A DNA stretch of 64,000 bases from Streptomyces hundungensis (GTDB lineage: Bacteria; Actinomycetota; Actinomycetes; Streptomycetales; Streptomycetaceae), in assembly GCF_003627815.1 (NCBI RefSeq), contig NZ_CP032698.1, forward strand, positions 1,116,001-1,180,000, in the 5' to 3' direction. Below are positions 1-9,262 of this stretch, piece by piece. Below the pieces are notes generated by a model. It was not told where the DNA came from. It searched no databases and worked only from the letters and a program-made list of their open reading frames with translations. Both the position numbers and the translations under genes were made by a program. Position 1 is the first letter of the stretch; every line of letters begins with the position of its first letter.

Positions 1-1923
1 GCCTTCTTCGTCCGCAACCTGATCGTGGACCGGGACGGCTCCGCCTCCGTCCGCTTCGACCGCACGTACAAGGGCCTTCCCACCTATGGCGGCGACGTCG
101 TCGTGCGCCTGGACAAGGACGGTACGTACCGGTCGCTCGCCACCGGTTCGGGGACCTCGGCGTCGGTCTCCACCGAGCCCCAACTGGCCGCGTCCAGCGC
201 CGTGGACGCTTCGAAGGCCGTGTTCAGGGGACAGGTCGAGTCGGTGTCCGCCGCGCACCTCGCGGTGCGGATGGAAGGCACCGGGGCGACCTTGGTGTGG
301 GAGACGGTCGTCAGCGGCGTGCGCCCGGACCGTACGCCGAGCCGACTGCACGTCCTGGTGGACGCCCGTACCGGCAAGGTCGTACGGACCAGTGACGAGG
401 TGAGCACGTTCGCGGTCGAGGGGGCCGCGCGCGCCACCGCCTCGAAGGTCGGTGCGGCGGCGCGGGCCGCCGCACCGACGGCCGCCGGGACGGGCCAGTC
501 GATCTACAGCGGAAAGGTCGCGCTCGACGTCACCCAGAGCGGCAGCGGCTACTCGATGACGGACCCCGCGCACGGCAACGGCTACACCACCAACCTCAAC
601 CACGCCACCAGCGGCACCGGTTCGGTCTTCACCAGCTCCAGCGGCACCTTCGGCAACGGCTCCACCAGCGACCCCGCCTCGGCCGGCGCGGATGTGCACT
701 ACGGCGCGGCGAAGACGTTCGACTACTACAAGAACGTGCAGGGCCGCAACGGCATCTTCGGCGACGGCCGGGGCGTGCCGTCCCGCACGCACTACGGCAA
801 CGCCTATGTGAACGCGTTCTGGGACGGCACCCAGATGACGTACGGCGACGGCCAGAACAACGCGCGTCCGCTGGTCGAACTCGACGTCGCGGGGCACGAG
901 ATGAGCCACGGTGTCAGTGGCGCGCTCACCGGCTGGGACGAGACCGGTGAGACCGGCGGCATGAACGAGGGCACCAGCGACATCTTCGGCACGATGGTCG
1001 AGTTCTACGCCAACAACCCGGTGGACACGCCCGACTACACCATGGGCGAGCTCATCAACATCAACGGTGACAACCGGCCGCTGCGCTACATGTACAACCC
1101 CTCACTCGACGGCCAGTCCCCCAACTGCTGGAACAGCAGCAACGGCGGTCTCGACCCGCACTACTCGATGGGCCCGCTGAACCACTGGTTCTTCCTCGCG
1201 GCCGTCGGCAGCGGCGACCACGGCTACGGCTCCAGCCCCACCTGCAACAACTCGACGGTGACCGGCATCGGCAACGACAAGGCCGCCAAGATCTGGTACA
1301 AGGCGCTCGCCTCCTACGCCAACAGCAGCGAGAACTACCACCAGGCACGCACCGACTCGCTGCGCGCCGCCGCTGACCTCTACGGCACGCACTGCACCGA
1401 GTACAACACCATCGACGCCGCCTGGGCGGCGGTCAGCGTCACCGGCGCCGACCCCGTTCCCGGCAGCTGCAACAGCCAGCCGGGTTCGCCTTCGGTGACC
1501 AACCCGGGCAACCAGAAGGGCACGGTCGGCACCGCCGTCTCCGTGCAGATCCAGGCGAGCGACCCGGGCGGTCAGACGCTCACCTACAGTGCGACCGGCC
1601 TGCCCGCGGGTCTTTCGATCAACTCCTCCACCGGTCTCATCAGCGGTACTCCGACGACCGCCGGCACCTCGTCGGTGACCGTCACGGCGAAGAACACCGA
1701 CAACGCCACCGGCACGGCCTCCTTCACCTGGACGATCACCGACGGCGGCACGCCGCCCCAGGGCTGTGGCGATCTGCCGGCCTGGAGCGCCTCCCGCAGC
1801 TATGTGCCGGGCGACCAGGTCGCGTACAACGGCCACAAGTGGTCCTCGCAGTGGTACTCGACCGGCGCCGAGCCGGGCGCGCCCGGTTCCTGGGCCGTCT
1901 GGAAGGACGCGGGAGCCTGCTGA
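1..1923 (+). CDS. Secreted M4 (thermolysin-like) metallopeptidase, 5' end cut by window
   Basis: The frame is open from the first base, so the true start and signal peptide lie outside the window. The first ~50 residues resemble the fungalysin/thermolysin propeptide. The zinc site reads HEMSH at residues 299-303 of the visible part. The third ligand, Glu in NEGTSD at residue 323, lies 24 residues after the first His, the thermolysin spacing. After the catalytic domain come a putative Ig-like domain (about 490-580, with the repeated TGLPAGLSI-type strand) and a C-terminal chitin/cellulose-type binding module (about 590-640, WSASRSYVPGDQV). The family is made as a proenzyme, secreted and autoprocessed. 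The binding module suggests anchoring on insoluble polymer. Family call is firm; substrate is unknown. Confidence 0.93.
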   Translation, partial: AFFVRNLIVDRDGSASVRFDRTYKGLPTYGGDVVVRLDKDGTYRSLATGSGTSASVSTEPQLAASSAVDASKAVFRGQVESVSAAHLAVRMEGTGATLVWETVVSGVRPDRTPSRLHVLVDARTGKVVRTSDEVSTFAVEGAARATASKVGAAARAAAPTAAGTGQSIYSGKVALDVTQSGSGYSMTDPAHGNGYTTNLNHATSGTGSVFTSSSGTFGNGSTSDPASAGADVHYGAAKTFDYYKNVQGRNGIFGDGRGVPSRTHYGNAYVNAFWDGTQMTYGDGQNNARPLVELDVAGHEMSHGVSGALTGWDETGETGGMNEGTSDIFGTMVEFYANNPVDTPDYTMGELININGDNRPLRYMYNPSLDGQSPNCWNSSNGGLDPHYSMGPLNHWFFLAAVGSGDHGYGSSPTCNNSTVTGIGNDKAAKIWYKALASYANSSENYHQARTDSLRAAADLYGTHCTEYNTIDAAWAAVSVTGADPVPGSCNSQPGSPSVTNPGNQKGTVGTAVSVQIQASDPGGQTLTYSATGLPAGLSINSSTGLISGTPTTAGTSSVTVTAKNTDNATGTASFTWTITDGGTPPQGCGDLPAWSASRSYVPGDQVAYNGHKWSSQWYSTGAEPGAPGSWAVWKDAGAC

Positions 1924-2065
1924 GTCTCCTCTGACTCCGCTCATCGCCCGCTAGTAACTCCCGCTGGGAATCGGGCCGTTGGTCTTGCGACCGGCGGCCC
2001 GGTTCCGTGCGTGGGCGCCCGGCGTGCTCATGTGGAGGACCGGGCCGCCGGATCCTCGATTGGTC

Positions 2066-2095
2066 TTGACCTTTCGCCGACGGCGGTCCTACATT
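2066..2095 (+). promoter_or_regulatory. Candidate promoter of the LuxR-type regulator
   Basis: A TTGACC box (2066-2071) and a TACATT box (2090-2095) are 18 bases apart, a good fit to the HrdB-type -35/-10 pattern. Transcription would start near 2102, about 70 bases before the ATG at 2172. This is pattern recognition only. Confidence 0.45.
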
Positions 2096-2171
2096 CGGCG
2101 CGGCACCACCAAGGGCAGGTTCACGATCGATGTCCGGGGCGTGAACGAGGTTGCGTCCAAAGGGGCTTGCG

Positions 2172-5051
2172 ATGACCGAGCCGTCCACCCTGCCGACCGG
2201 CACACGGCCGCTCACCGTCGAGCGCGGTGGGATTCTCGACACCGTACGGGCCCAGCTGGCGCGCGGCGGCGGTGTCCTGCTCACCGGCCCCGCGGGCATC
2301 GGCAGGACCACGCTCGTGTCCCAACTCGCCGCGGACTTAACAGGTTTCGGGCAGACCATGATGCGCTGCTCGCCCTGCCCCACCGAGAGGAACACCCCGT
2401 TCATCGGGCTCATCGACCTGCTGTCCGATCTCCCCGACACCGCCCTCGACGTCCTGGCCGCCCACGAGAGGGCCGTACTCGAAGACACCCTGCTGCGCAG
2501 CGCCCGCGCCCTGGAGTGCGGCAGCGGCACGGAGGGCGGTCCGGCGGCCGGGCGTGACGCGCTGGTCCTGCGGATCGCCGTCCGCAAGGTGCTCGCGGTG
2601 CTGCGCGGCGCCGGTCCGCTCCTGCTGGTCGTGGACGACGCGCAGTGGCTCGACCAGCCGACGGCGGAAATCCTCAAGTACCTTGCGCGGCGCGGCGATC
2701 CGGGCCTGTCGGTGTTGGCCACCCTGTGCTCGGGAGAGGGCCCCGAGCCCTCCCTCGTCGACCCGGTCGGGGCGCTGGAACTGTGCCCGCGTCCGGTCCG
2801 CCGGGTCGTGGTCCCGCCCATGACGGCCCACGAGGTGGCCGAGCTCCTGGAACGGCACGACCATCCGTCCTGGCCCCGCGCGCTCGTCGCACGGCTGCAC
2901 CGGATGAGCGGGGGCAACCCCCGTACCGCACTGGAGCTCAGCGCCGCGCTCGACGAGCGCGTCCGAGTGGAGGGCGCCGACGTGCCCGACTGCGCCGAGC
3001 CGCTTCCCGTGCCGGACTCCCTGCGGCGGCCGATCCTCGACCGGCTCGGCGTCCTGCCCGCGCGGGCCCGTCACACGCTGGTCGTCGCGGCCACCGCCGC
3101 GCGCCCCACGGTGGAGTTGCTGCGCCGCGCGGGCTGCCCCCATGCCGCGGTCGACCTCGACGTCTGTGCTCGGCAGGGCATCATTCGCGCCCTCGCGGCC
3201 TCGGACCACGACACCATCAGGTTCCTCGATCCGCTGACGCCGATGGTGTTGTGCGCCGAGACCCCGTACGAACATCTGGTGGACGCGCACCAGGCCCTCG
3301 CCGACGCCTCCGACGACCCCGTCGAGCGCGCGCACCACATCGCCCGCCTGTCGGCGGGGCCCGATCCGGCGGTGGCGACCCGGCTCGTCGCGGCCGCCTC
3401 GGCCGCCCGGCGCCGGGGTGCGCCCAGGACCGCGGCGAGACTCGGCCGGCTGGCCGCCGAGTACACACCGGCCGGTCAGGCGTACGTCGACGTCGAGCGC
3501 AGGCTCACCGCCGCCGAGGACGGCATCGAGGCCGGTGACCTCGACTTCGCGCGGCAGCTCGCCCACCAGGTGCTGGGCGACGCCGACCGGCCGGCCGACC
3601 GGGTGCGCGCCTGGAACGTGGTCATCGACTCCTGCGGGCAGGCGATGGCCGAGATCGCGGACGTCTTCCCGGAGGCGGTGCGCGACGCGGCGGGCGACCC
3701 CGAACTGCTGGCCCAGTTGCACTACCGGATGAGCTGGCGCGCGTGGATGGTCGGCGGGTCCGCGGCACGAGCCCGTGACCACGCCGTCCGCGCCGCACGG
3801 CTCGCGGCGGGGACCGGAGACCGGCGCACCGAGCTCATGGCACTCACCCAACAGGCCTCCCTGGAACTCTTCCTGGGCCTGCCCGAAGCGGAGACGACCC
3901 TGGCCGCGGCCCTCGCCGCGCCGCACGATCCACACGCCATGGCCCATCACAACGGCCCCCTCTACCTCAAGCACCGCTTCCATCTGGTGCGCGACGAACT
4001 GGACGAAGCCAGAGCCGAGTTGCGCACCCTCGTCTACCGGCTGCGACAGCGCGGATCGGCCGACAGCCTGAGCCAGTGCCTCATCGGTCTCGCACAGGTC
4101 GAGATTCAGCGCGGACGGTGCCGGCCGGCCCTGACCCTCGCCCGGCAGAGCCTGCGCATCATCGAAGAGGCGGGCCTGAGCCAGGGTCCCGCCTGGTACG
4201 CGGTCTCGCTCGCCGAAACCGCCGGCGGCAGCTTGAGCCAGGCGCTCACCGCGGCCGAGGCGGCCGGACGGCACAGCGAGGACGACGACGACAGGCTCTT
4301 CCTGCCCCGGGCGCTGCACGCCGAGGGAAGGATCAGACTGTTCGCCGGGCAGACGGGCGCGGCGGTCGAACTCCTGCGCCGCGCGGGCCGGTTGGAGACC
4401 GCGCAGGGACAGCGGGACCCCGCGACCCGACGGTGGCACGCCGACCTCGCGGAGGCCCTGGCCGCCGACGGCGCCCCGGACGAGGCGGCGGCGGTCATCG
4501 CTCACGCCCGCGACCAGGCCGAGCGGCTCGGGCGGCCCGGCGTCCTGGCCGTACTCGGCCGGGCGTCCGCGGCGGTCGACGCGTCCCGAGGTGAACTCGC
4601 CCTGGCAGCACAGAAGTTGGAGAGTGCGGCGGTACGCCTGCGGGCCGCTGGATACCCGTGGGAAGAGGCCCGCACCAGGGCGGTCCTCGGCCGGGTCCTG
4701 CGCCGCGCCGGAGACGAGCCCGGCGCCCGCGCCGCCTTCGCGTCCGCCCTGCGCCTCTTCACCAGGGCCGACGCCCGACCGTGGATCGCGATGACCCGAG
4801 CCGAACGCGACCGCGCGGAGGACATCACGTTTCGCCCGCCCGAGGGCGGCTCGTGGTCGGATCCCCTCACGACGACGGAGCGCAGCGTCGTCGCCCGCGT
4901 CGCGCAGGGCGCGACCAACCGCGAGATCGCCACAGGTCTCGTCCTCAGCGTCAAGACCGTAGAAGCGGCTCTCACCCGCGCCTACCGCAAGCTGGGCGCG
5001 AAATCGCGGGTGGACATCACCCGCATGGTGATGGCGCCGCCCACGTCCTGA
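2172..5051 (+). CDS. LAL-type LuxR transcriptional regulator with AAA ATPase domain; contains a TTA codon
   Basis: A 959-aa protein with an N-terminal nucleotide-binding domain, a long helical TPR-like middle and a C-terminal LuxR helix-turn-helix (about the last 60 residues, TNREIATGLVLSVKTVEAAL). The ATG at 2172 is chosen because AGGGG lies 6 bases upstream; an in-frame TTG at 2151 lacks such a site. The P-loop reads GPAGIGRTT (39-47), with Arg where the usual Lys stands. Walker B-like LLLVVDDAQ follows near residue 155. Codon 56 (2337-2339) is TTA, the codon read by the bldA tRNA, so translation is probably tied to development. LAL regulators often activate secondary-metabolite or catabolic genes, but no obvious target cluster adjoins it. 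Confidence 0.92.
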   Translation: MTEPSTLPTGTRPLTVERGGILDTVRAQLARGGGVLLTGPAGIGRTTLVSQLAADLTGFGQTMMRCSPCPTERNTPFIGLIDLLSDLPDTALDVLAAHERAVLEDTLLRSARALECGSGTEGGPAAGRDALVLRIAVRKVLAVLRGAGPLLLVVDDAQWLDQPTAEILKYLARRGDPGLSVLATLCSGEGPEPSLVDPVGALELCPRPVRRVVVPPMTAHEVAELLERHDHPSWPRALVARLHRMSGGNPRTALELSAALDERVRVEGADVPDCAEPLPVPDSLRRPILDRLGVLPARARHTLVVAATAARPTVELLRRAGCPHAAVDLDVCARQGIIRALAASDHDTIRFLDPLTPMVLCAETPYEHLVDAHQALADASDDPVERAHHIARLSAGPDPAVATRLVAAASAARRRGAPRTAARLGRLAAEYTPAGQAYVDVERRLTAAEDGIEAGDLDFARQLAHQVLGDADRPADRVRAWNVVIDSCGQAMAEIADVFPEAVRDAAGDPELLAQLHYRMSWRAWMVGGSAARARDHAVRAARLAAGTGDRRTELMALTQQASLELFLGLPEAETTLAAALAAPHDPHAMAHHNGPLYLKHRFHLVRDELDEARAELRTLVYRLRQRGSADSLSQCLIGLAQVEIQRGRCRPALTLARQSLRIIEEAGLSQGPAWYAVSLAETAGGSLSQALTAAEAAGRHSEDDDDRLFLPRALHAEGRIRLFAGQTGAAVELLRRAGRLETAQGQRDPATRRWHADLAEALAADGAPDEAAAVIAHARDQAERLGRPGVLAVLGRASAAVDASRGELALAAQKLESAAVRLRAAGYPWEEARTRAVLGRVLRRAGDEPGARAAFASALRLFTRADARPWIAMTRAERDRAEDITFRPPEGGSWSDPLTTTERSVVARVAQGATNREIATGLVLSVKTVEAALTRAYRKLGAKSRVDITRMVMAPPTS

Positions 5052-5234
5052 ACACGGGACGCTCTCACCGACGTCCGTTCCCCGGAAGCCCGGCCATGCC
5101 ACGCGGCGGCGCGCGCGGTGCCAAGGGCCGCCGTCACCGACCGGCTTCGCCTCGACTACCCTCGGCGCCACTGAAGATCACTCCATCGATTCGGTCCGGC
5201 GGTCACCGAAGCACCGTCCAGGAGACGTCGACCC

Positions 5235-6386
5235 ATGACTGCGCCACCCTCGCCCACCGCGGCCGACCACCGGACGGGCACCCCGACCGTCCGGATCGGA
5301 GCTCTCGCACCTCTGACCCGACCCGGCTGGGCCGAGGCGGGCCACCACCTGCTCGCCGGGCTCGAGTTGGCCGTACACGACGTCAACGCGGCGGGCGGGG
5401 TTGGCGGCAGGCCTCTTGAACTGGTGGTCCGGGACACCGCGGCCGACCCCCGCGAGGCCGAGGCGGCCGTGGACGAACTGGCCCTCTTGGGCGTTGCGGC
5501 CCTGGCGGGCGAGTACCACAGCGTCGTCGCTCGCGCCGTCGCCGCCCGGGCCGACGCCCTCGGCGTGCCGTTCCTCTGCTCCTCTGCGGTTCTCGACGGG
5601 CTGACCGACCGGCCGACGGAGTGGGTCGCGCGGATCGCCCCGGCACAGTCCCACGGCTGGCGGCTGTACGCCGACTTCCTCCTCGGCGCGGGCCACACCC
5701 GCGTCGCCGTAGCGACACAGCCAAGCCTCTACTGGGCGTCGGGGACCCGCATCCTGCGCGACCATCTCACGCCGCGGGGCGGCAAGGTCATCGAGCTCGA
5801 CATGAGCGCACTCACTCCCTCGGCGCTCCCCGACCGGCTCGCCGAGGAGGGTGCCACGGCTCTCCTCCTCCTGGTCGGCCACCCGGAGCCGGCCGTACCG
5901 ATCGTCGAATCCGTCCGCGGCGACCGGCGCCTGAGCGGGATGCTGATCGGCGCTCCGGCCGGGCAGCCGGAGTTGCCCGAGTGGGCGACGCTCCTCGGCA
6001 CCGACGGCGCCTCGATCCCCTTCCTGCGCTACCTGCCCGAGCGACTCGGCCCCCTCGGCACCCGCGTCGAGGCGGCGCTGCGTGAACGGCTGGGCGCAGC
6101 GCCCTCTTTCGTCGCCTTCGAGGGGTACGACACGATCGCCGTCCTCGCCGAGGCGCTGCGCACGCACGGCACGGACCGGGCGCGCATCGCCGCGTCATGG
6201 CCCGGCATCGCGGTCGAGGGCACCCGCGGGACGATCCGGTTCTCCCGTCCGGCGGGCATCGACGTGTGGCAGTGGGGCTGGGCGCCGGTGCGGGTGGTGG
6301 ACCGGGACCCGAGCGCGACCGACCGCTTCAGAGTCCTGCACGAGGAGCGCGGACACCCCCGACCGCCCCTCGCCCCAGGGCGGTAG
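5235..6386 (+). CDS. Periplasmic-binding-fold (type 1, Leu/Ile/Val-type) protein without export signal
   Basis: A 383-aa protein with the type 1 substrate-binding fold of branched-chain amino acid ABC transporters and amide sensors: IGALAPLTRPG at the start, the LAVHDVNAAGGVGGRPLELVVRD-type helix and strand near residues 42-65, and a late AFEGYDTIAVLAEAL segment. The N-terminus is polar, with no hydrophobic stretch and no lipobox, so export is not evident. No permease or ATPase gene adjoins. A cytoplasmic ligand sensor working with the regulator upstream is possible but unproven. GGAGA lies 9 bases before the ATG. Confidence 0.75.
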   Translation: MTAPPSPTAADHRTGTPTVRIGALAPLTRPGWAEAGHHLLAGLELAVHDVNAAGGVGGRPLELVVRDTAADPREAEAAVDELALLGVAALAGEYHSVVARAVAARADALGVPFLCSSAVLDGLTDRPTEWVARIAPAQSHGWRLYADFLLGAGHTRVAVATQPSLYWASGTRILRDHLTPRGGKVIELDMSALTPSALPDRLAEEGATALLLLVGHPEPAVPIVESVRGDRRLSGMLIGAPAGQPELPEWATLLGTDGASIPFLRYLPERLGPLGTRVEAALRERLGAAPSFVAFEGYDTIAVLAEALRTHGTDRARIAASWPGIAVEGTRGTIRFSRPAGIDVWQWGWAPVRVVDRDPSATDRFRVLHEERGHPRPPLAPGR

Positions 6387-6396
6387 GGTCACCCGC

Positions 6397-6912
6397 ATGT
6401 CAGACGCGTTGGCGACCGCCATCACCGCCGCGGCGGGGCTCGGCGGGGCGCTCCTCGGCGCCGTGCTCCCGCAGCGTTTCAACGCCCGGGAACGAGCCGC
6501 CGAGGCCGAACTCGCCGCGCTGCGGCGGTCGTTCGACGAGCGGCGCGAGGCGTACACCGCCATGAACCGGGCGTCCGAGCAGTTCAACACGCTCCTCAAG
6601 GACGCCCTGCACCGGATGCGCGACGGCGTCTACGCCGCGGACGACCGCACGCGTCTGGAGGAGTCGCGGCGGGAGTACCGCGACCGTTACGCGGCGGCTC
6701 AGATGATCGTCCCGCTGCGGATCATGGAGGCGTCGCGGGAGCTGAACAAGGTGCTCGCGGAGGTCGACGCGGCGGCCAAGCGCCTGGACCGCGGCCTCGC
6801 CGAGGAGGGGGAGAGCGCCGCGCGCCTCATCGTGATGATGCGGCATGCGGAGCCCCGGCTCGTGGCCATGCGGACGCTGATGAGGAAGGACCTGGGGATC
6901 GAGGACAGCTGA
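6397..6912 (+). CDS. Small membrane-anchored coiled-coil protein of unknown function
   Basis: 171 aa starting 10 bases after the previous stop, so probably co-transcribed. Residues about 4-24 are Ala/Gly/Leu rich (AITAAAGLGGALLGAVLP) and look like one N-terminal membrane helix. The rest is strongly charged and helical (RERAAEAELAALRRSFDERREA), fitting a coiled coil. I do not recognise a named family. The start at 6397 is favoured because translation further upstream would overlap the preceding gene for over 300 bases. Confidence 0.7.
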   Translation: MSDALATAITAAAGLGGALLGAVLPQRFNARERAAEAELAALRRSFDERREAYTAMNRASEQFNTLLKDALHRMRDGVYAADDRTRLEESRREYRDRYAAAQMIVPLRIMEASRELNKVLAEVDAAAKRLDRGLAEEGESAARLIVMMRHAEPRLVAMRTLMRKDLGIEDS

Positions 6913-7070
6913 GACGGCCGACGGGCGAGCCCGAACGGGCCCTGCGCGAGCGCCAGTTGAGGTACGCCTCAGAACGCCGGGAACGCGCCGCCGGACCGAT
7001 GAAACGGCTCCCGCTCGTCCCGGAGGGCCCGTGAGGCGGCGGCCACCCCACCGGAGCGCCGCCGCACCGC

Positions 7071-7550
7071 TCACCCCTTGAATTCCGTGACTTCGAGGTA
7101 CGAGGCGAGGTGGGCCAGCGAGGAGGCGATGCCCGCTTCGTGCGCGGCCCGGTCGATACCCGGCGGTACATCCGTGGCGGTCACGGTCACCTCTGTTGTT
7201 CCGGCGCCGGCCCGGGTGAGGTCCCAGGTCATCGTCATGGTGCCCGCGTACGCCGGGTCGTCGGAGGCGAACTCCGCACGCTGCACCACGCGTTCCCCCG
7301 GCACCAGCGCGGCGAAGGCGACCTCGACGACATCTGTCGCCCCGGACGTCTTGCCCGGGCTGTCGGTGGGGTCGAGATAGGTGAGTACCATCCGGAACCC
7401 GCCGCCGGGACGCGGGTCCCACCGCTCGATCCGCCCGCGCATGCCGCCCGGCGGCAGCCAGCTCTCCAGGGCCTCGCGGTCGAGGAGCGCACGGTACACG
7501 GTCTCCGCCGGCGCGGCGATCACCCGGGAGCCGCGGTCTGTCCTGCTCAT
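7071..7550 (-). CDS. SRPBCC / AHSA1-type domain protein
   Basis: 159 aa with the START-like SRPBCC fold: an N-terminal strand and helix (RVIAAPAETVYRALLDREALESWLPPGG), a central FRMVLTYLD strand, and a terminal amphipathic helix with an AGIASSLAHLASYLE pattern. Members bind small hydrophobic ligands or act as chaperone co-activators. The specific role cannot be read from sequence. It is followed downstream by the convergent 6397-6912 gene. Start ATG at 7550. Confidence 0.8.
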   Translation of the reverse strand: MSRTDRGSRVIAAPAETVYRALLDREALESWLPPGGMRGRIERWDPRPGGGFRMVLTYLDPTDSPGKTSGATDVVEVAFAALVPGERVVQRAEFASDDPAYAGTMTMTWDLTRAGAGTTEVTVTATDVPPGIDRAAHEAGIASSLAHLASYLEVTEFKG

Positions 7551-7594
7551 GGGCCGAGTCTAGGCCGGGGCCCCACCTCGCCGGGTCTGATGTG

Positions 7595-7960
7595 TCAGGT
7601 GGCTATCGTGGTGACGGCCTCGACCCCGTATGTACGGGCATAGCCGTTCTCGGTCCCGACGAGGAGGTCCACCACCTCGAAGTAGCGGTCCCAGAACGGG
7701 GTTTCGCGCAGCGCGTCGATCAGGAGCCGGTAGGCGTGGTGGCTCTCCGCCTCCCACACCCAGACGTCGGTGACCCGCGCGGAGTAGAACTCCGTGTCGT
7801 AGAAGCGTGATCGGACACCGGTGGTCCTGGCTTTGATCACGGGCAGGACCTGGGTGGTGAAGGCATCCACCCGCTCCTGGACGGTGAGAGCGAGCCACTC
7901 GGGCGTGGTCTTGACCAGCATGAATGCTGTGACGGGCGGTTCGGTTTCCTCGATGGACAT
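7595..7960 (-). CDS. Darcynin-like small protein (dimeric ferredoxin-like fold expected)
   Basis: 121 aa beginning [16 protein letters not shown]. The pattern of a short strand, the helix [16 protein letters not shown], strands with [19 protein letters not shown], and a final [14 protein letters not shown] segment resembles the darcynin family (from memory), near antibiotic-biosynthesis-monooxygenase-type proteins. The ATG at 7960 shares one base with the stop of the upstream NmrA-like gene (TGATG), so the two are translationally coupled. Enzymatic function is unknown. Confidence 0.7.
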   Translation of the reverse strand: MSIEETEPPVTAFMLVKTTPEWLALTVQERVDAFTTQVLPVIKARTTGVRSRFYDTEFYSARVTDVWVWEAESHHAYRLLIDALRETPFWDRYFEVVDLLVGTENGYARTYGVEAVTTIAT

Positions 7961-8865
7961 CAGGAAGCAACCTCGGAAAGGACGGCGGGCTTGAGGGTCT
8001 CGGCGCACCAGCGCTCGAAGGTGGTGGGCGTCGCCGTGGCCCGGGTGCGGGTGACGCCGGCGTCGAGGCCGTCGTCCTTGGCCCGCTTCATGTCGACGAC
8101 CCCTTGGGCGAACGCGTCGTTGAGCCCGTATCCGATGAGGGCGGTGTACAGCTCGTCGAACGGCTGGCGTTCGTAGCGGACAGGACGGCCGAGCTGCTCG
8201 GTCATGATGCGGGCCAGGTCGTTGGGCGACACGTCCTGGGGGCCGAGGACCGGCGCGCTGTCGACGCCGGTCCAGGAACGCTTGAGGAGGAGTCCGGCCG
8301 CGACGGCCGCGATGTCGGCGACCGCGACGAGCGGGGCCTTGTGGTCGGGGGCCACGACGTCCGTGAAGACGCCCTTCTCACGGATCGAAGCGGCCTCCTC
8401 CAGGAAGTTCTCGAAGAAGGACGGGCAAGCCAAGGCCCGGTAGGCCACGCCGCTCTCCGCGATGAGGTCGTCCATGGCGAGGGAAGCCGTGACGAGACCG
8501 GCCCGCTCGGCGACCGGCGTGCCACGGCCGAGCGCGGAAACGCCCACGACATGGCCGACTTGATGGGCGGCGAACGCCTTGACGGCAGGGAGGGCGAACG
8601 TGCTGTACGCGTCCTGCGGAGTCCGGGAAGCATCCGGCGGGACGAGCCAGAACACGGCGTCCGCACCCTCGAAGGCGCGGTCGACGACGTCGGCGTCCCC
8701 GTGCGATCCGGTGACCACCTCGACTCGTTCGCGCACCTGGTCCGGAAGCCGGGCGGGGTCGCGCACGACGACGCGCAGTTCCTCGCCGGCGGCAGGCGCG
8801 GTGTCGAGAAGGCTGGTGAGCAGATGACTGCCGATGTTCCCGGTGGGAGCGGTGATGACGATCAT
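7960..8865 (-). CDS. NmrA-like NAD(P)-binding oxidoreductase / sensor
   Basis: 301 aa starting [16 protein letters not shown], an N-terminal Rossmann fold with the GxxGxxG-like nucleotide loop typical of the atypical SDR (NmrA/HSCARG) group. No classical YxxxK catalytic pair is obvious, as is usual for NmrA members that act as redox sensors or quinone reductases. The ATG at 8865 has GAGG 9 bases upstream. It is coupled to the darcynin-like gene downstream, so the pair forms a two-gene operon. A homologous gene lies at 12601-13482. Confidence 0.86.
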   Translation of the reverse strand: MIVITAPTGNIGSHLLTSLLDTAPAAGEELRVVVRDPARLPDQVRERVEVVTGSHGDADVVDRAFEGADAVFWLVPPDASRTPQDAYSTFALPAVKAFAAHQVGHVVGVSALGRGTPVAERAGLVTASLAMDDLIAESGVAYRALACPSFFENFLEEAASIREKGVFTDVVAPDHKAPLVAVADIAAVAAGLLLKRSWTGVDSAPVLGPQDVSPNDLARIMTEQLGRPVRYERQPFDELYTALIGYGLNDAFAQGVVDMKRAKDDGLDAGVTRTRATATPTTFERWCAETLKPAVLSEVAS

Positions 8866-8888
8866 GAAAACCTCGTGGCTCGTGCTGT

Positions 8889-8918
8889 TGGGTACGTCCC
8901 TCATCCTGCGGAGGTCAA
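8889..8918 (-). promoter_or_regulatory. Candidate promoter of the NmrA/darcynin operon
   Basis: On the minus strand TTGACC (8913-8918) is followed after 18 bases by TACCCA (8889-8894). This places transcription start about 15-20 bases before the ATG at 8865, leaving a very short leader that still contains the GAGG ribosome site. Confidence 0.4.
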
Positions 8919-9148
8919 CAGCACTGCCACAAGGGGAACTTCGGCACGGAATCATTGCCGGAAACGGAATAACCCTGGTGAGCAGGCCGGACGGGGAGGA
9001 CGGAGGCCGGGCGGTCCGTCCGCCAAGGGTCGCCCCCCGCCCCGGGCGTCCGCGCGAGCCATTCGCCTATTGCGCACCGGATTTCAGGGCGCCTCTCTTT
9101 ACCACATCACATTCGGCGGAAAAGCAATACGATGGCCGAGCGTACGTG

Positions 9149-9208
9149 AAATACGACGCGGCGCCTCCCGTCGGGATTTTCCGACGGAGATGGCGCCGCG
9201 CCGTATTT
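9149..9208 (-). terminator. Long stem-loop, probable terminator of the small secreted protein gene
   Basis: Nested arms pair: AAATACG with CGTATTT, CGCGGCGCC with GGCGCCGCG, and CCGTCGG with CCGACGG around a GATTTT loop, with small bulges. It lies about 55 bases beyond the stop of the minus-strand gene at 9263. The AT-rich outer ends give a short U-rich tail in either direction. Confidence 0.6.
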
Positions 9209-9262
9209 TAGGACCTCTTTATCGAGGCGTCAGGGACTCTTTGCGCGAGCCCGCCCGCGGTA

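Larger units (their letters stand above)
8866..9262. other. Intergenic stretch of about 400 bases
   Basis: It holds the promoter of the NmrA/darcynin operon at its left end and a long hairpin (9149-9208) near its right end. The middle (about 8920-9140) has reduced GC in patches, but I see no convincing gene on either strand. Confidence 0.5.

Noticed and set aside
2337..5171. Long open frame on the minus strand, 944 codons
   Set aside because: Antisense of the LAL regulator. High GC leaves opposite frames open; translation is Arg/Gly-rich without domains.
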